From an uncultured Prevotella sp. (GTDB lineage: Bacteria > Bacteroidota > Bacteroidia > Bacteroidales > Bacteroidaceae), in assembly GCA_900546605.1 (NCBI GenBank), contig URDV01000176.1, positions 1 to 5,044 on the forward strand: DNA of 5,044 bases, in the 5' to 3' direction. This document shows, piece after piece, positions 5,040-5,044 of the stretch. A program made the position numbers and the translations under genes. Under the pieces are notes generated by a model that saw only the letters and a program-made list of their open reading frames with translations, made no database searches and was not told where the DNA came from. Every line of letters starts with the position of its first letter. Within the stretch, counting starts at the first letter, position 1.

Positions 5040-5044
5040 GTTTG
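5013..5044 (+). promoter_or_regulatory. Bacteroidetes-type promoter at right edge, for a gene outside the window
   Basis: TAAGTTTG (5037-5044) matches TAnnTTTG exactly, and TTG (5013-5015) lies 21 bases upstream, close to the usual -33 to -7 spacing of about 19-21. It is the only promoter candidate here with both elements. The predicted start is just beyond the window, so the gene it drives cannot be seen. Confidence 0.5.

Larger units (their letters stand above)
4774..5044. other. Intergenic stretch with no convincing gene
   Basis: Together with 4670-4773 this makes a 375-base non-coding end. A 33-codon plus-strand frame (4783-4884) and part of a minus-strand frame cross it, but neither looks like a known protein. 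It holds small stem-loops (TTACAT 4874-4879 with ATGTAA 4886-4891; GCTC 4896-4899 with GAGC 4904-4907), then the palindromes, tandem repeat and promoter listed separately. No tRNA, rRNA or attachment site was seen. Confidence 0.6.

Overview
The window looks like ordinary chromosome from a Bacteroidales bacterium, most likely Prevotella or a close relative. Four things point there. Promoter -7 boxes match TAnnTTTG, the Bacteroidetes consensus. No start codon has a Shine-Dalgarno sequence. A secreted DUF1573 protein is present, and the signal peptides end in Ala-Gln. Genus is an inference from style, not from a marker gene.

Layout. On the minus strand at the left are the first 119 codons of a mannose-1-phosphate guanylyltransferase gene (1-357), which runs off the window. 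Behind it, on the same strand, is a small exported DUF1573 protein (424-801). A 129-base divergent region (802-930) carries one -7 box facing each way. On the plus strand follow ruvC (931-1494), a secreted protein of unknown function (1527-2018), a small cytosolic protein of unknown function (2104-2433), and a YgiQ-family radical SAM protein (2681-4669). The 247 bases before ygiQ hold a -7 box and several stem-loops, including a long hairpin ending in a T run. The last 375 bases (4670-5044) hold no convincing gene. They contain two overlapping, mutually exclusive hairpins, a second palindromic cluster, four tandem 8-base units, and a good promoter at the very edge that should serve a gene outside the window.

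How the genes relate. The minus-strand pair may be one transcript (66-base gap), but sugar-nucleotide synthesis and an exported DUF1573 protein have no obvious link. ruvC and the secreted protein are 32 bases apart with no promoter seen between them, so co-transcription is likely. ygiQ is probably separately controlled.

I see no CRISPR array, transposase, toxin-antitoxin pair, defence system or phage gene, and no evidence of a new multi-gene system. The points most worth a second look are non-coding: the probably leaderless ruvC mRNA, the structured region upstream of ygiQ, the alternative hairpins after ygiQ, and the tandem 8-mers lying inside a promoter.
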